Positions 1 to 5,673 of a DNA stretch of 5,673 nt are shown here, piece by piece; the first letter of the stretch is position 1; every line of letters begins with the position of its first letter. The stretch is taken from the NCBI GenBank assembly GCA_025054515.1, contig JANWZT010000083.1, forward strand, positions 1 to 5,673, written 5' to 3'. Position numbers and translations under genes: made by a program. The notes under the pieces are model-generated. The model was not told the DNA's origin. It ran no database searches and worked only from the letters and a program-made list of their open reading frames with translations. The DNA comes from Candidatus Caldarchaeum sp. GTDB taxonomy: Archaea; Thermoproteota; Nitrososphaeria_A; Caldarchaeales; Caldarchaeaceae.

Positions 1-766
1 GGAGGCCTGCGAGAACAATTATGGTCTTGTCCGGGTTGAAGGGGTTGGGCGTTTTTGCGATCAGTCCAGCGAATTCGCTGGTGTAAACCTGCTTCGTTGC
101 CACAAGCCCCGCCCAATAGTTGTTCTCCATGAATTTGATGGGCAGTTCTTTGTTCACCATGGAAGTTATTATATTGGTCCCCGGTCCACCCAGAAGCAGC
201 AGGTTTTCGGCATATAGTTTTTCGGATCTTACGTCGACGTCAAGCCTGACGGCGAAATCTTCGACGTCTCGGACAAATTTGCCGATGAGAAGACCTATCT
301 GGAAGCCGTAATGGCCGTCTGTCGCAACGGCTCTGAAAGGCCCGTGGGGATGCGGTGACCCGACGACGACCAACCCGTTGAGTTTCCCGCCTACGACGAA
401 AGGATGGAGAAACTCTGATAGTTTTTCAGGCATGTTTACTGGTTGGACGGCTTTTCGCCATGCACGGTTCGAGAAGACCGACGCAACGCCGCCGGCTGCT
501 ACACGGTAAAGTTTGGCGCGGCCACCGTGCAACTCGATTTGACCTACCTCTTTCAAAAGACCTACCTCAACCATCCTGTTAACGTGGATGCTGGCGAGTT
601 GCTTGCTGATTCCCAGCTTCGACGCCGCCCTTGAAACGTAATTCGGATTATCAAAAGCTCTCATCAACCGAAAAGCGGCAGCAGATGAAAAAAGCTTCAT
701 AACCGAAGAACTGACCAATAGTACTTCCGACTCCTTTTCGCCGACGACGAGTTTTGCTTTCTTCAT
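1..766 (-). CDS. Winged-helix (HTH) protein with S-layer-like C-terminal domain, 3' end cut off by window edge
   Basis: This reading frame is open for 255 codons from the ATG at 764-766 and leaves the window without a stop, so the C-terminus is missing. Residues about 22-90 look like a winged helix-turn-helix: an AASKLGISKQLASIHVNRM helix-turn-helix, then VGLLKEVG and a wing with GGRAKLYRV. This is the arrangement of ArsR/MarR-like regulators. Residues about 112-255 form a second domain with GSPHPHGPF (136-144), LLLGGPGTN (190-198) and NPFNPDKTIIVLAG (241-254). The GGPxxN motif followed by PNPFN and a hydrophobic strand resembles the C-terminal segment of archaeal S-layer-like proteins; I judged this by eye and it could be a different fold. 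No signal peptide or membrane helix is visible, so it probably stays in the cytoplasm. It is divergent from glmS across 73 bases. A role as a transcription regulator, perhaps of itself or glmS, is inference. Confidence 0.72.
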   Translation of the reverse strand, partial: MKKAKLVVGEKESEVLLVSSSVMKLFSSAAAFRLMRAFDNPNYVSRAASKLGISKQLASIHVNRMVEVGLLKEVGQIELHGGRAKLYRVAAGGVASVFSNRAWRKAVQPVNMPEKLSEFLHPFVVGGKLNGLVVVGSPHPHGPFRAVATDGHYGFQIGLLIGKFVRDVEDFAVRLDVDVRSEKLYAENLLLLGGPGTNIITSMVNKELPIKFMENNYWAGLVATKQVYTSEFAGLIAKTPNPFNPDKTIIVLAGL

Positions 767-790
767 GTGGTAAATTTTTTCTTGACCGGT

Positions 791-798
791 CTATTTAC
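791..798 (-). promoter_or_regulatory. Candidate TATA box for the HTH/S-layer-like gene
   Basis: On the minus strand the bases read GTAAATAG, centred about 28 bases upstream of the ATG at 766. That is close to the usual archaeal distance from TATA box to transcription start, so the transcript may begin at or next to the start codon. The stretch between box and ATG is A/T-rich with no Shine-Dalgarno-like motif. The match to a TATA consensus is only moderate. Confidence 0.4.
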
Positions 799-809
799 GT
801 TTGACACGT
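797..809. promoter_or_regulatory. ACGT-N5-ACGT element between divergent promoters, candidate operator
   Basis: Two ACGT tetramers, each self-complementary, lie five bases apart (797-800 and 806-809), giving a 13-base element with dyad symmetry about position 803. It sits between the two candidate TATA boxes, where the upstream (BRE) sides of both promoters would fall. A dimeric winged-helix protein such as the one encoded next door could bind here and affect both genes. Four-base half-sites arise by chance easily, so this rests mainly on position. Confidence 0.25.
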
Positions 810-810
810 C

Positions 811-817
811 TTTATAA
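811..817 (+). promoter_or_regulatory. Candidate TATA box for glmS
   Basis: The bases TTTATAA are centred 26 bases upstream of the glmS ATG at 840, the spacing expected if transcription starts at the A of the start codon. This supports a leaderless mRNA. It also supports ATG 840 over the in-frame TTG at 801, which would place the promoter inside the coding region. A GGAGG at 818-822 is too far from the ATG (17 bases between) to be a normal ribosome binding site and would not be transcribed in the leaderless model. Confidence 0.6.
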
Positions 818-839
818 GGAGGCTTCCAGAGCTGAGGCT

Positions 840-2657
840 ATGTGCGGCATAGCTGGATACGTTGGAGGTGCAGAGGCGGCGCCTATCCTCGTCAGGTCGT
901 TGAAGAGGCTTGAATACCGTGGATACGACTCGGCTGGTGTTGCGACAATACACAACAAACAGGTGTTTGTTTGCAAGGACGCGGGGAAAATCGACGAAAT
1001 CAACAAAAGCCTCGGTCTTGAAAGGCTGCCGGGCTGTGTCGGGATCGCTCACACGCGGTGGGCGACTCACGGAGCGCCTTCAAAGGTCAACGCCCATCCT
1101 CATCTTGACTGCACGGGCCGCATCGCGGTCGTGCACAACGGTGTGATCGAGAATTTCCTACTCCTCCGTAAGGAATTGATAGACCAGAATCACAACATAG
1201 TTTCCAAAACCGACACCGAAGTTGTTCCCCATCTGATAGAAGAACATATCAAAAGGGGGCTGAGTTTTGAAGAGGCTTTTGTGCAGGCGTTGAAGAGGCT
1301 GGAGGGCAGCTATGCTTTAGCCGTTATCTTCCTCGACCAGCCGGACACGATTTATGTGGCGCGGAAGGAGGCCCCGTTAATCATAGGTGTCGGGGAAGGC
1401 TTCAACATGGTCGCCTCCGACATGACCGCCCTCCTCGACATGACCCGTGACATGGTCTTCCTCCACGATGGCGATGCAGCTGTCGTCAAGGCCGATGGTT
1501 ACAGAATTTTTAGGCTGTCGGACGGCACTCAAGTGGAGCGGATGGTTCGGAGGGTGGAGCTCACGATAGAGATGGCGGAAAAGCAGGGGCATCCGCATTA
1601 TATGCTGAAAGAAATTTTTGAGCAGCCTACTGCTTTGCGTGATTCGCTGCGGATTCAGCGGGAATACGTGGACTTGCTGGCGGAGCTTCTCGACAAAGGC
1701 CGTGTTATTTTCCTCCTCGGCGCAGGCACTTCACACAACGCGTGCGTCGCGGGCTCCTATCTCTTCTCAGCCCTCGCAAGGCTTCCGTCTTATCCTGTCA
1801 TAGCGTCGGAATTCGTCGCGAACTACGGCGGGGCCGTGGGTTCCGACACCGTGATATTGGCCGTGAGCCAGTCGGGCGAAACGGCGGATGTTTTGAATGC
1901 CTTGGAATACGCAAGGATGAGGGCCTGCACCATTCTGGGGCTCACGAACACGGTTGGCTCCACTTTGACACGGGTTTCGAGGGCTTACGTTCTTCAGAAT
2001 TCTGGCCCAGAAATTGGCGTAGCTGCCACGAAGACCTTCACTTCGCAGGTTCTGGTACTCGCCCAAATCGCTCTGAGGCTGGCGAGGCTTCGGGGTAAGA
2101 TCGCTCAGTATGAGATGGATGAATTTCGCCAAGAGTTGTTGAAGATTCCGAACGAAGTCGAGAAGGTTTTGACGACGGCGTCAGTTAAGATGAGGGCGCT
2201 GGCCGAAATTCTCGTGGAAAAACCGTTCATCTTCATGCTTGGAAGAGGTGTTTCGACGAGCACCGCCTACGAAGGCCGTCTTAAGGTTATGGAGCTTTCC
2301 TATATACCGTGCGTGGCGTATCCTTCGGGCGAAAGCAAGCACGGGCCTATCAGCGTCATCGAATCAGGGGTTCCGGTCATCTTTGTCGTTCCCCCCGACG
2401 AATTCAGGAAACCGAACATAGGAAACATCATGGAAATGAAAGCACGGGGAGCCTACGTCATAGTTTTCGGCGACGAAAAAGACGATGAGCTCAGAAGCAT
2501 CGCCGACTTTTATTATGGCCTTCCCAGAACCCATCCCCTTCTGACGCCCATAACCTATTCGATACCTTTCCAGCTTCTGGCATACCATCTATCGGTTTTG
2601 AAAGGATACGACCCCGACAAGCCGAGAAATTTGGCCAAATCCGTCACAGTCCCATGA
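840..2657 (+). CDS. glmS: Glutamine--fructose-6-phosphate aminotransferase (isomerizing), GlmS
   Basis: GlmS makes glucosamine-6-phosphate and glutamate from fructose-6-phosphate and glutamine, the entry step to UDP-GlcNAc and glycan synthesis, in the cytoplasm. The ATG at 840 is chosen because the next residue must be the catalytic N-terminal cysteine (MCGIAGYVG); the upstream in-frame TTG at 801 would bury it. This gives 605 residues, the normal length for the family. The N-terminal class II glutaminase domain shows RWATHG (73-78), HNG (99-101) and SKTDTEV (122-128). HPHYMLKEIFEQP (251-263) leads into the isomerase half. The first SIS domain has GAGTSHN (294-300) and SQSGET (343-348). The second has GRGVST (468-473), YEGRLKVMELSY (477-488) and SGESKHGP (496-503), including the expected Lys/Glu and His. 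The tail LAKSVTVP (598-605) keeps the active-site lysine but ends in Pro rather than the more usual Glu. All catalytic residues I could check are present. Confidence 0.97.
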   Translation: MCGIAGYVGGAEAAPILVRSLKRLEYRGYDSAGVATIHNKQVFVCKDAGKIDEINKSLGLERLPGCVGIAHTRWATHGAPSKVNAHPHLDCTGRIAVVHNGVIENFLLLRKELIDQNHNIVSKTDTEVVPHLIEEHIKRGLSFEEAFVQALKRLEGSYALAVIFLDQPDTIYVARKEAPLIIGVGEGFNMVASDMTALLDMTRDMVFLHDGDAAVVKADGYRIFRLSDGTQVERMVRRVELTIEMAEKQGHPHYMLKEIFEQPTALRDSLRIQREYVDLLAELLDKGRVIFLLGAGTSHNACVAGSYLFSALARLPSYPVIASEFVANYGGAVGSDTVILAVSQSGETADVLNALEYARMRACTILGLTNTVGSTLTRVSRAYVLQNSGPEIGVAATKTFTSQVLVLAQIALRLARLRGKIAQYEMDEFRQELLKIPNEVEKVLTTASVKMRALAEILVEKPFIFMLGRGVSTSTAYEGRLKVMELSYIPCVAYPSGESKHGPISVIESGVPVIFVVPPDEFRKPNIGNIMEMKARGAYVIVFGDEKDDELRSIADFYYGLPRTHPLLTPITYSIPFQLLAYHLSVLKGYDPDKPRNLAKSVTVP

Positions 2658-2663
2658 AAAAAT

Positions 2664-2670
2664 ATTATAT
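2664..2670 (+). promoter_or_regulatory. Candidate TATA box for the EVE-like gene
   Basis: ATTATAT lies just seven bases after the glmS stop codon, in an A/T-rich run, centred 28 bases upstream of the GTG at 2695. The spacing fits an archaeal promoter driving a leaderless or nearly leaderless transcript. It suggests the small gene has its own promoter rather than relying only on read-through from glmS. No other feature was seen in the 37-base gap. Confidence 0.5.
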
Positions 2671-2694
2671 GCATGCACTTTCAGTAACGAATGC

Positions 2695-3156
2695 GTGGGC
2701 TACTGGGTTTTCGTCGTTAAGGACCATTACATCGGAAAAAGGATGATTCCCGCCAACGAAGTGGCGGCCGACAGGGTTTTCAGAAAATTCTGGCTGATTA
2801 GTAAAAGGATGGCCGCGATGAAAAGTTTGAAAGAGGGCGGGCACGCGCTGCTGTATTCGACCGGGATGGAGGGCCGGTTTTTCGTAGGCGAAGGGCAGTT
2901 TTCACAGCCTCCTCTACCGGTTACGGATGAGATGCGGTTTTACATCGTTGGATACCCGTCCGAAAAACTCACCCACTACATCAAATTCGACGAAGCAACG
3001 CTTTGGACGACACCGATAAAGGCCGACACAGTCGTCGACCAGTTGACATTCATCAAAAACAAGTCTAAATGGTTCAGCTATTTCCGTGGTAGCGTCCGTA
3101 GAATTCCCGACGAAGACTTCCTAACCGTCAAGAATTTCGCCGTTAGTCAATCATAA
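2695..3156 (+). CDS. Small EVE/PUA-like domain protein
   Basis: The 153-residue product opens with GYWVFVVKD (2-10), matching the YW-x-FVV beginning typical of EVE-domain proteins (PUA-like superfamily, related to YTH modified-base readers). A central KEGGHALLYSTG (46-57) followed by GRFFVGEGQF (60-69) fits the family's pattern of a steric turn and strands after a basic helix. The end WFSYFRGSVRRIPDEDF (126-142) matches the common close with G-x-x-x-RI-xx-EDF. The family is thought to bind modified nucleic acid bases or RNA, but the ligand here is unknown. The start is the GTG at 2695: no in-frame ATG lies further upstream in the gap, and a TATA-like box is well placed. The ATG at 2691 is in another frame. 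It follows glmS by 37 bases and overlaps the convergent FMN-protein gene by ten bases. The family call was made by eye, without a profile search. Confidence 0.7.
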   Translation: MGYWVFVVKDHYIGKRMIPANEVAADRVFRKFWLISKRMAAMKSLKEGGHALLYSTGMEGRFFVGEGQFSQPPLPVTDEMRFYIVGYPSEKLTHYIKFDEATLWTTPIKADTVVDQLTFIKNKSKWFSYFRGSVRRIPDEDFLTVKNFAVSQS

Positions 3157-4523
3157 ACGCTTCTTATCCCAAGATCAAGAGCCAATTGTCTGTCAACGGC
3201 GGCGACATCCTCTAAACCAAGGTCTTGAAGCCGGTATTTCCCAACAGCCGATGTGAGAAGCTGGATTTCAGTCTTTAACGCTTCGAAATATTTTTCGACT
3301 CCATCTCCACCGTTCGCATAGGCCGCAACGACCACAGGCCTTCCAATTCCGGCGAAAGCCCCGAAACAAAGCACCTTGACGGCGTCGCCGCCGTCGATTA
3401 TCCTGCCCGAACAGATAAAATCCATGTCCACCCGCTGCTTCAGACGGGATATTTTGCCGAGGACCGCGAGTAGCGGTAGCCCAAGGTCTTTGAGCGCGGT
3501 AACCGGGCTGAGGCCTGTACCGCCTTCTTTCCCGTCCACCCAGAAGGCGTCCACCTTCTCCTCATCGCACAGGGCGGCTACGTCCGCCAAATCCCTGTAG
3601 GGACCGAATTTTATCCAGATTTTCGCCCGCGGATAGTTGTTGTGCAGAAGCCGAATCATGCTCCGTAGTATTTCCGGGGTGTAGGTGCCGGGGGCCGAAT
3701 GTCTTTCATACATCTGTTTGTTCGTAGTTTTCGGGTCTGCGTCAAAAGAATATTTTTCACTCAAGCGGAGAGCCGTTTCTCTTTCGACGAATGTTTCTCC
3801 TCCGAGCCCCGGCTTCGCACCCTGCCCCAGCTTCACCTCGAAAGCTACCTTCCCTTCGTAGATGTAAGGGGTTATGTCGGGGTCTGAATAAACTCTGTTC
3901 CACAGCTCGTCGTAGGCGTCTTCAACGCTTTGCTGGATGAAAACTCCGCCGAATCCGTCTCGCAGGTTGTCGAGGTAAGCCATGATTCTTTCTTTGAAGC
4001 ATGGCTGGCTTGGCTTGACCCTTTTGCTGTAGCCCCACACCGTCGCGACGTTTTCCCCTATCCCGATTGGAATTCCTATTTTTGCAGAGGCCTTCGATAC
4101 TGCCAGCGATATCTTGTTGTAAACAGGTGTCGAACCCATGGAAGCTACTGCGACGGGGAGCGAGGAACTGAACCCTCCTATTGTGCAGGTTGTTTCCACG
4201 TCGGTGAAAAGAGGCTCCCTCATCAGGTCTTCCATTTTCTTGAGCCGGAGCGGTGTGTAGAGCGGCGGCACTATCAAAATTTTTTCGAGCGTGTCATAAC
4301 GCAGTGGGGCTTCGAGGTAGATGGGAGCCCCTAAAATTGCTTTGCCGAATTCATCCAGCTCCGACAGGGGGAAGATGGCCTGCCTTCCTTTCGTCGCCTT
4401 TGATACAAGTTCCTCAACGGGATATTGCTGGACAAATTTCCTGAAAGACTGCAGCGCCGACGGTTTTCTGAAAAGCCTTAGCAAAAGGCTGATTATCGAC
4501 GATGTTTTCAACTGGTGTTTCAC
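3147..4523 (-). CDS. Stand-alone glutamate-synthase-type FMN-domain protein lacking a visible Fe-S cysteine cluster
   Basis: The 458-residue product matches the central FMN-binding domain of glutamate synthase large subunits. KIGIPIGIGEN (148-158) is a core strand region, FEVKLGQGAKPGLGGE (228-243) is the signature of the family, IKFG (304-307) aligns with the VKLVSE strand, and DGKEGGTGLSP (330-340) aligns with the GHDGGTGASP loop. CSGRIIDGGDAVKVLCFGA (371-389) is the late phosphate-binding region. There is no N-terminal glutaminase domain and no C-terminal beta-helix domain. After residue 389, where canonical proteins carry C-x5-C-x4-C for a 3Fe-4S cluster, no cysteine occurs. Residues 8-30 form a basic amphipathic or hydrophobic stretch that might touch the membrane. 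It starts with GTG overlapping the upstream stop (GTGA), with no Shine-Dalgarno motif, so translation is probably coupled to the asparagine synthetase gene. Cofactor FMN is likely; the substrate is unknown and glutamate synthase activity should not be assumed. Confidence 0.82.
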   Translation of the reverse strand: MKHQLKTSSIISLLLRLFRKPSALQSFRKFVQQYPVEELVSKATKGRQAIFPLSELDEFGKAILGAPIYLEAPLRYDTLEKILIVPPLYTPLRLKKMEDLMREPLFTDVETTCTIGGFSSSLPVAVASMGSTPVYNKISLAVSKASAKIGIPIGIGENVATVWGYSKRVKPSQPCFKERIMAYLDNLRDGFGGVFIQQSVEDAYDELWNRVYSDPDITPYIYEGKVAFEVKLGQGAKPGLGGETFVERETALRLSEKYSFDADPKTTNKQMYERHSAPGTYTPEILRSMIRLLHNNYPRAKIWIKFGPYRDLADVAALCDEEKVDAFWVDGKEGGTGLSPVTALKDLGLPLLAVLGKISRLKQRVDMDFICSGRIIDGGDAVKVLCFGAFAGIGRPVVVAAYANGGDGVEKYFEALKTEIQLLTSAVGKYRLQDLGLEDVAAVDRQLALDLGIRSVYD

Positions 4524-5500
4524 GGTGAGTAAACGCCAGCCACTTTCGGGTAAGGACGTGCCTCCCAGACAGCTTTCAAACCGCAGAGGTATCTAGTCAG
4601 TCTTTCGACGCCGATTCCAAACCCAGAAGTAGGCCTAATTCCTTCTCGAAGCATGTCCAGATACCATCCGTATTTGGCGGGGTTTTCCCCGCTTTCGCGG
4701 AGCCGGGCCAAAACTTTGCTGTATTCGTATTCTCTTTCCGCGCCCGAAGCCGCTTCACCATATCCTTCGGGATACATCAGGTCAAAGTCTTTGAGAATGC
4801 CGGGCCGCGCCGGGTCTTCTTTATCGTAAAACCCTCGAGCCCCCCGAGGATAGTCGATGATGAAGAATGGTTCGTCGATGATTTTCGAAAGCTTCTCCTC
4901 CTGCGGCCACGGTATTTCCGCGTGGGGGTTGACGGGTTCTCCATACGATTTGAGGATTTCCACCGCTTCTGCATGCGTTATTTTCCTAAAAGGTGTCCGA
5001 AACCTTGGAAGCGTTCTTCCAAGCTGATCCAACTCTTTTTTCATCTTCTCCGCCACGTGGTTTACGGTGTGTGAAAGCAGCTGTTCGGCGGTCGCCATCG
5101 CGGCCTTGTAGTCGACGTCAGCTTCCTCGATGTCGATTTGGACGAATTCAACAAGATGTCTGCCGGTTTGCGCGGATTCGATGGGCTCGAGTCTGATGTT
5201 GGGTGAGAAGAAGTAGATTTTGTCCAATGCGGTGGCGAGCATCTGTTTGTAGAGTATGGCGCTGCTCATGACTTTGTATTCTTTTCCGTAATAGTCTATT
5301 GTGGCCTGTTTCGCCCCCCTTATACCCGGGTCTGTCACGGGCCCGATGATGGGCGGCAGTAGCTCGAGGAACCCGTTCGAATCGAGCCAGCCGCGGACGG
5401 CCCTACTCGCTTCTGCCTGCACCGAAAGGATGAGACGCATCTTTGGCGCTCTGATGGTTTTATAGTATTTCTCGAGCTCTTCGACGGGTGGCTTGATCAT
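4520..5500 (-). CDS. Archaeal asparagine synthetase related to asparaginyl-tRNA synthetase (AS-AR type)
   Basis: The 326-residue product is the class II catalytic core of the Asp/Asn-tRNA synthetase group without an anticodon-binding domain. Motif 1 is around FLELLPPIIGP (44-54). LYKQML (83-88) matches the synthetases' QLYKQ segment. Motif 2 is NIRLEPIES with R103 and E105, followed by TGRHLVEFVQIDIEE (112-126). SGAEREYEY (252-260) matches the SGxxRE segment, and GFGIGVER (293-300) is motif 3. The start follows directly with no OB-fold domain, so tRNA charging is unlikely. An enzyme of this build in Pyrococcus abyssi is known to make asparagine from aspartate and ATP with an amide nitrogen source, which is the best assignment here. 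The ATG at 5500 is preceded by a TATA-like box at a leaderless distance. It is the first gene of a two-gene operon with the FMN-domain gene. A tRNA-modifying or other synthetase paralogue remains possible. Confidence 0.85.
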   Translation of the reverse strand: MIKPPVEELEKYYKTIRAPKMRLILSVQAEASRAVRGWLDSNGFLELLPPIIGPVTDPGIRGAKQATIDYYGKEYKVMSSAILYKQMLATALDKIYFFSPNIRLEPIESAQTGRHLVEFVQIDIEEADVDYKAAMATAEQLLSHTVNHVAEKMKKELDQLGRTLPRFRTPFRKITHAEAVEILKSYGEPVNPHAEIPWPQEEKLSKIIDEPFFIIDYPRGARGFYDKEDPARPGILKDFDLMYPEGYGEAASGAEREYEYSKVLARLRESGENPAKYGWYLDMLREGIRPTSGFGIGVERLTRYLCGLKAVWEARPYPKVAGVYSP

Positions 5501-5520
5501 GGAAACAGACCGTTCTTGAA

Positions 5521-5528
5521 AGTATTTA
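5521..5528 (-). promoter_or_regulatory. Candidate TATA box for the asparagine synthetase / FMN-protein operon
   Basis: On the minus strand the bases read TAAATACT, centred about 25 bases upstream of the ATG at 5500, with no Shine-Dalgarno motif between. This fits an archaeal leaderless promoter for the two-gene operon. The 90-base gap to the upstream gene (5501-5590) holds two further A/T-rich stretches (5552-5559 and 5581-5588), but they are not placed to serve this start. Confidence 0.45.
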
Positions 5529-5590
5529 GCGTTTTATCAACGAACGACAATCTTATAGAACATGTTGACAAAGCCACAGGGCTTATATCG

Positions 5591-5673
5591 TCATCTTGAC
5601 AGCCCCTTCGCCGTCATTATGCCATGAATCTCCTCTTTGAGTGATTTTGCCATCCTGATGATCTCTTCGGCAT
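5591..5673 (-). CDS. 3' end of an unidentified gene, 5' part outside the window
   Basis: On the minus strand one frame stays open from the right edge for 26 codons to a TGA at 5591-5593. The peptide begins AEEIIRMAKSLKEEIHG and ends TAKGLSR, a charged and probably helical tail. Its composition looks like a real C-terminus, while the other two minus frames end in less protein-like text. The family cannot be named from so little. It has the same orientation as the asparagine synthetase gene, 90 bases upstream of it, so it could be cotranscribed, but the downstream gene has its own TATA-like box. Confidence 0.5.
   Translation of the reverse strand, partial: AEEIIRMAKSLKEEIHGIMTAKGLSR

Noticed and set aside
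443..634. Plus-strand open frame of 63 codons
   Set aside because: It lies fully opposite the HTH/S-layer-like gene, has no recognisable motif and no promoter of its own.
818..822. GGAGG resembling a Shine-Dalgarno site for glmS
   Set aside because: It is 17 bases from the ATG, beyond normal spacing, and overlaps the likely core promoter. It would instead sit 17 bases after TTG 801, which is not a valid GlmS start.
1767..2132. Minus-strand open frame of 121 codons inside glmS
   Set aside because: It is a shadow of the conserved SIS-domain coding region, with no family resemblance.
3930..4334. Plus-strand open frame of 134 codons
   Set aside because: It is antisense to the well-supported FMN-domain gene and its product has a composition unlike a folded protein (rich in Cys, His and Arg).
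5552..5589. A/T-rich TATA-like stretches in the right intergenic gap that might drive a small RNA or gene
   Set aside because: On the plus strand the only nearby ATG frames close within a few codons, and on the minus strand the ATG at 5563 closes after eight codons. No stable hairpin or T-run was evident.
1..5673. CRISPR arrays, insertion sequences, tRNA genes, long repeats
   Set aside because: No repeated units, terminal inverted repeats, transposase motifs or cloverleaf-like segments were recognised; nearly the whole window is occupied by coding sequence.

Overview
The window looks like a chromosomal piece of an archaeon. Candidate TATA boxes lie about 25-29 bases upstream of four start codons with no usable Shine-Dalgarno motif in between, which suggests leaderless transcripts. 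The window also carries an archaeal-type asparagine synthetase derived from a class II aminoacyl-tRNA synthetase core. I would guess a thermophilic TACK-group lineage (Aigarchaeota or Bathyarchaeota-like), but that is weak inference. No mobile element, CRISPR array, tRNA or rRNA was seen.

Left part (1-2657): a divergent pair shares a 73-base gap. On the minus strand is the 5' end of a gene running off the left edge, encoding a winged-helix DNA-binding domain fused to a domain resembling the C-terminal segment of archaeal S-layer-like proteins. On the plus strand is a complete glmS, the enzyme making glucosamine-6-phosphate from fructose-6-phosphate and glutamine. The two candidate TATA boxes lie close together with their upstream sides facing each other, around a short ACGT-N5-ACGT element.

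Middle (2695-3156): a small EVE/PUA-like protein follows glmS on the plus strand, with its own TATA-like box and a GTG start. Its 3' end overlaps by ten bases the 3' end of the next gene on the other strand.

Right part (3147-5500, minus strand): a two-gene operon. The first gene encodes the asparagine synthetase-like protein. The second, joined by a GTGA stop/start overlap, encodes a stand-alone FMN domain of the glutamate-synthase type. This protein lacks the glutaminase domain, and no 3Fe-4S cysteine cluster is visible. The last 83 bases hold the 3' end of another minus-strand gene.

Together, the two complete enzymes with recognisable pathways and the GltS-like protein all touch glutamine, asparagine or glutamate nitrogen. 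GlmS also feeds the amino sugars used for UDP-GlcNAc and surface glycans, which may or may not relate to the S-layer-like domain of its divergent neighbour. The most interesting points are that HTH/S-layer-like fusion beside glmS and the tight pairing of the asparagine synthetase with an atypical GltS-FMN protein.
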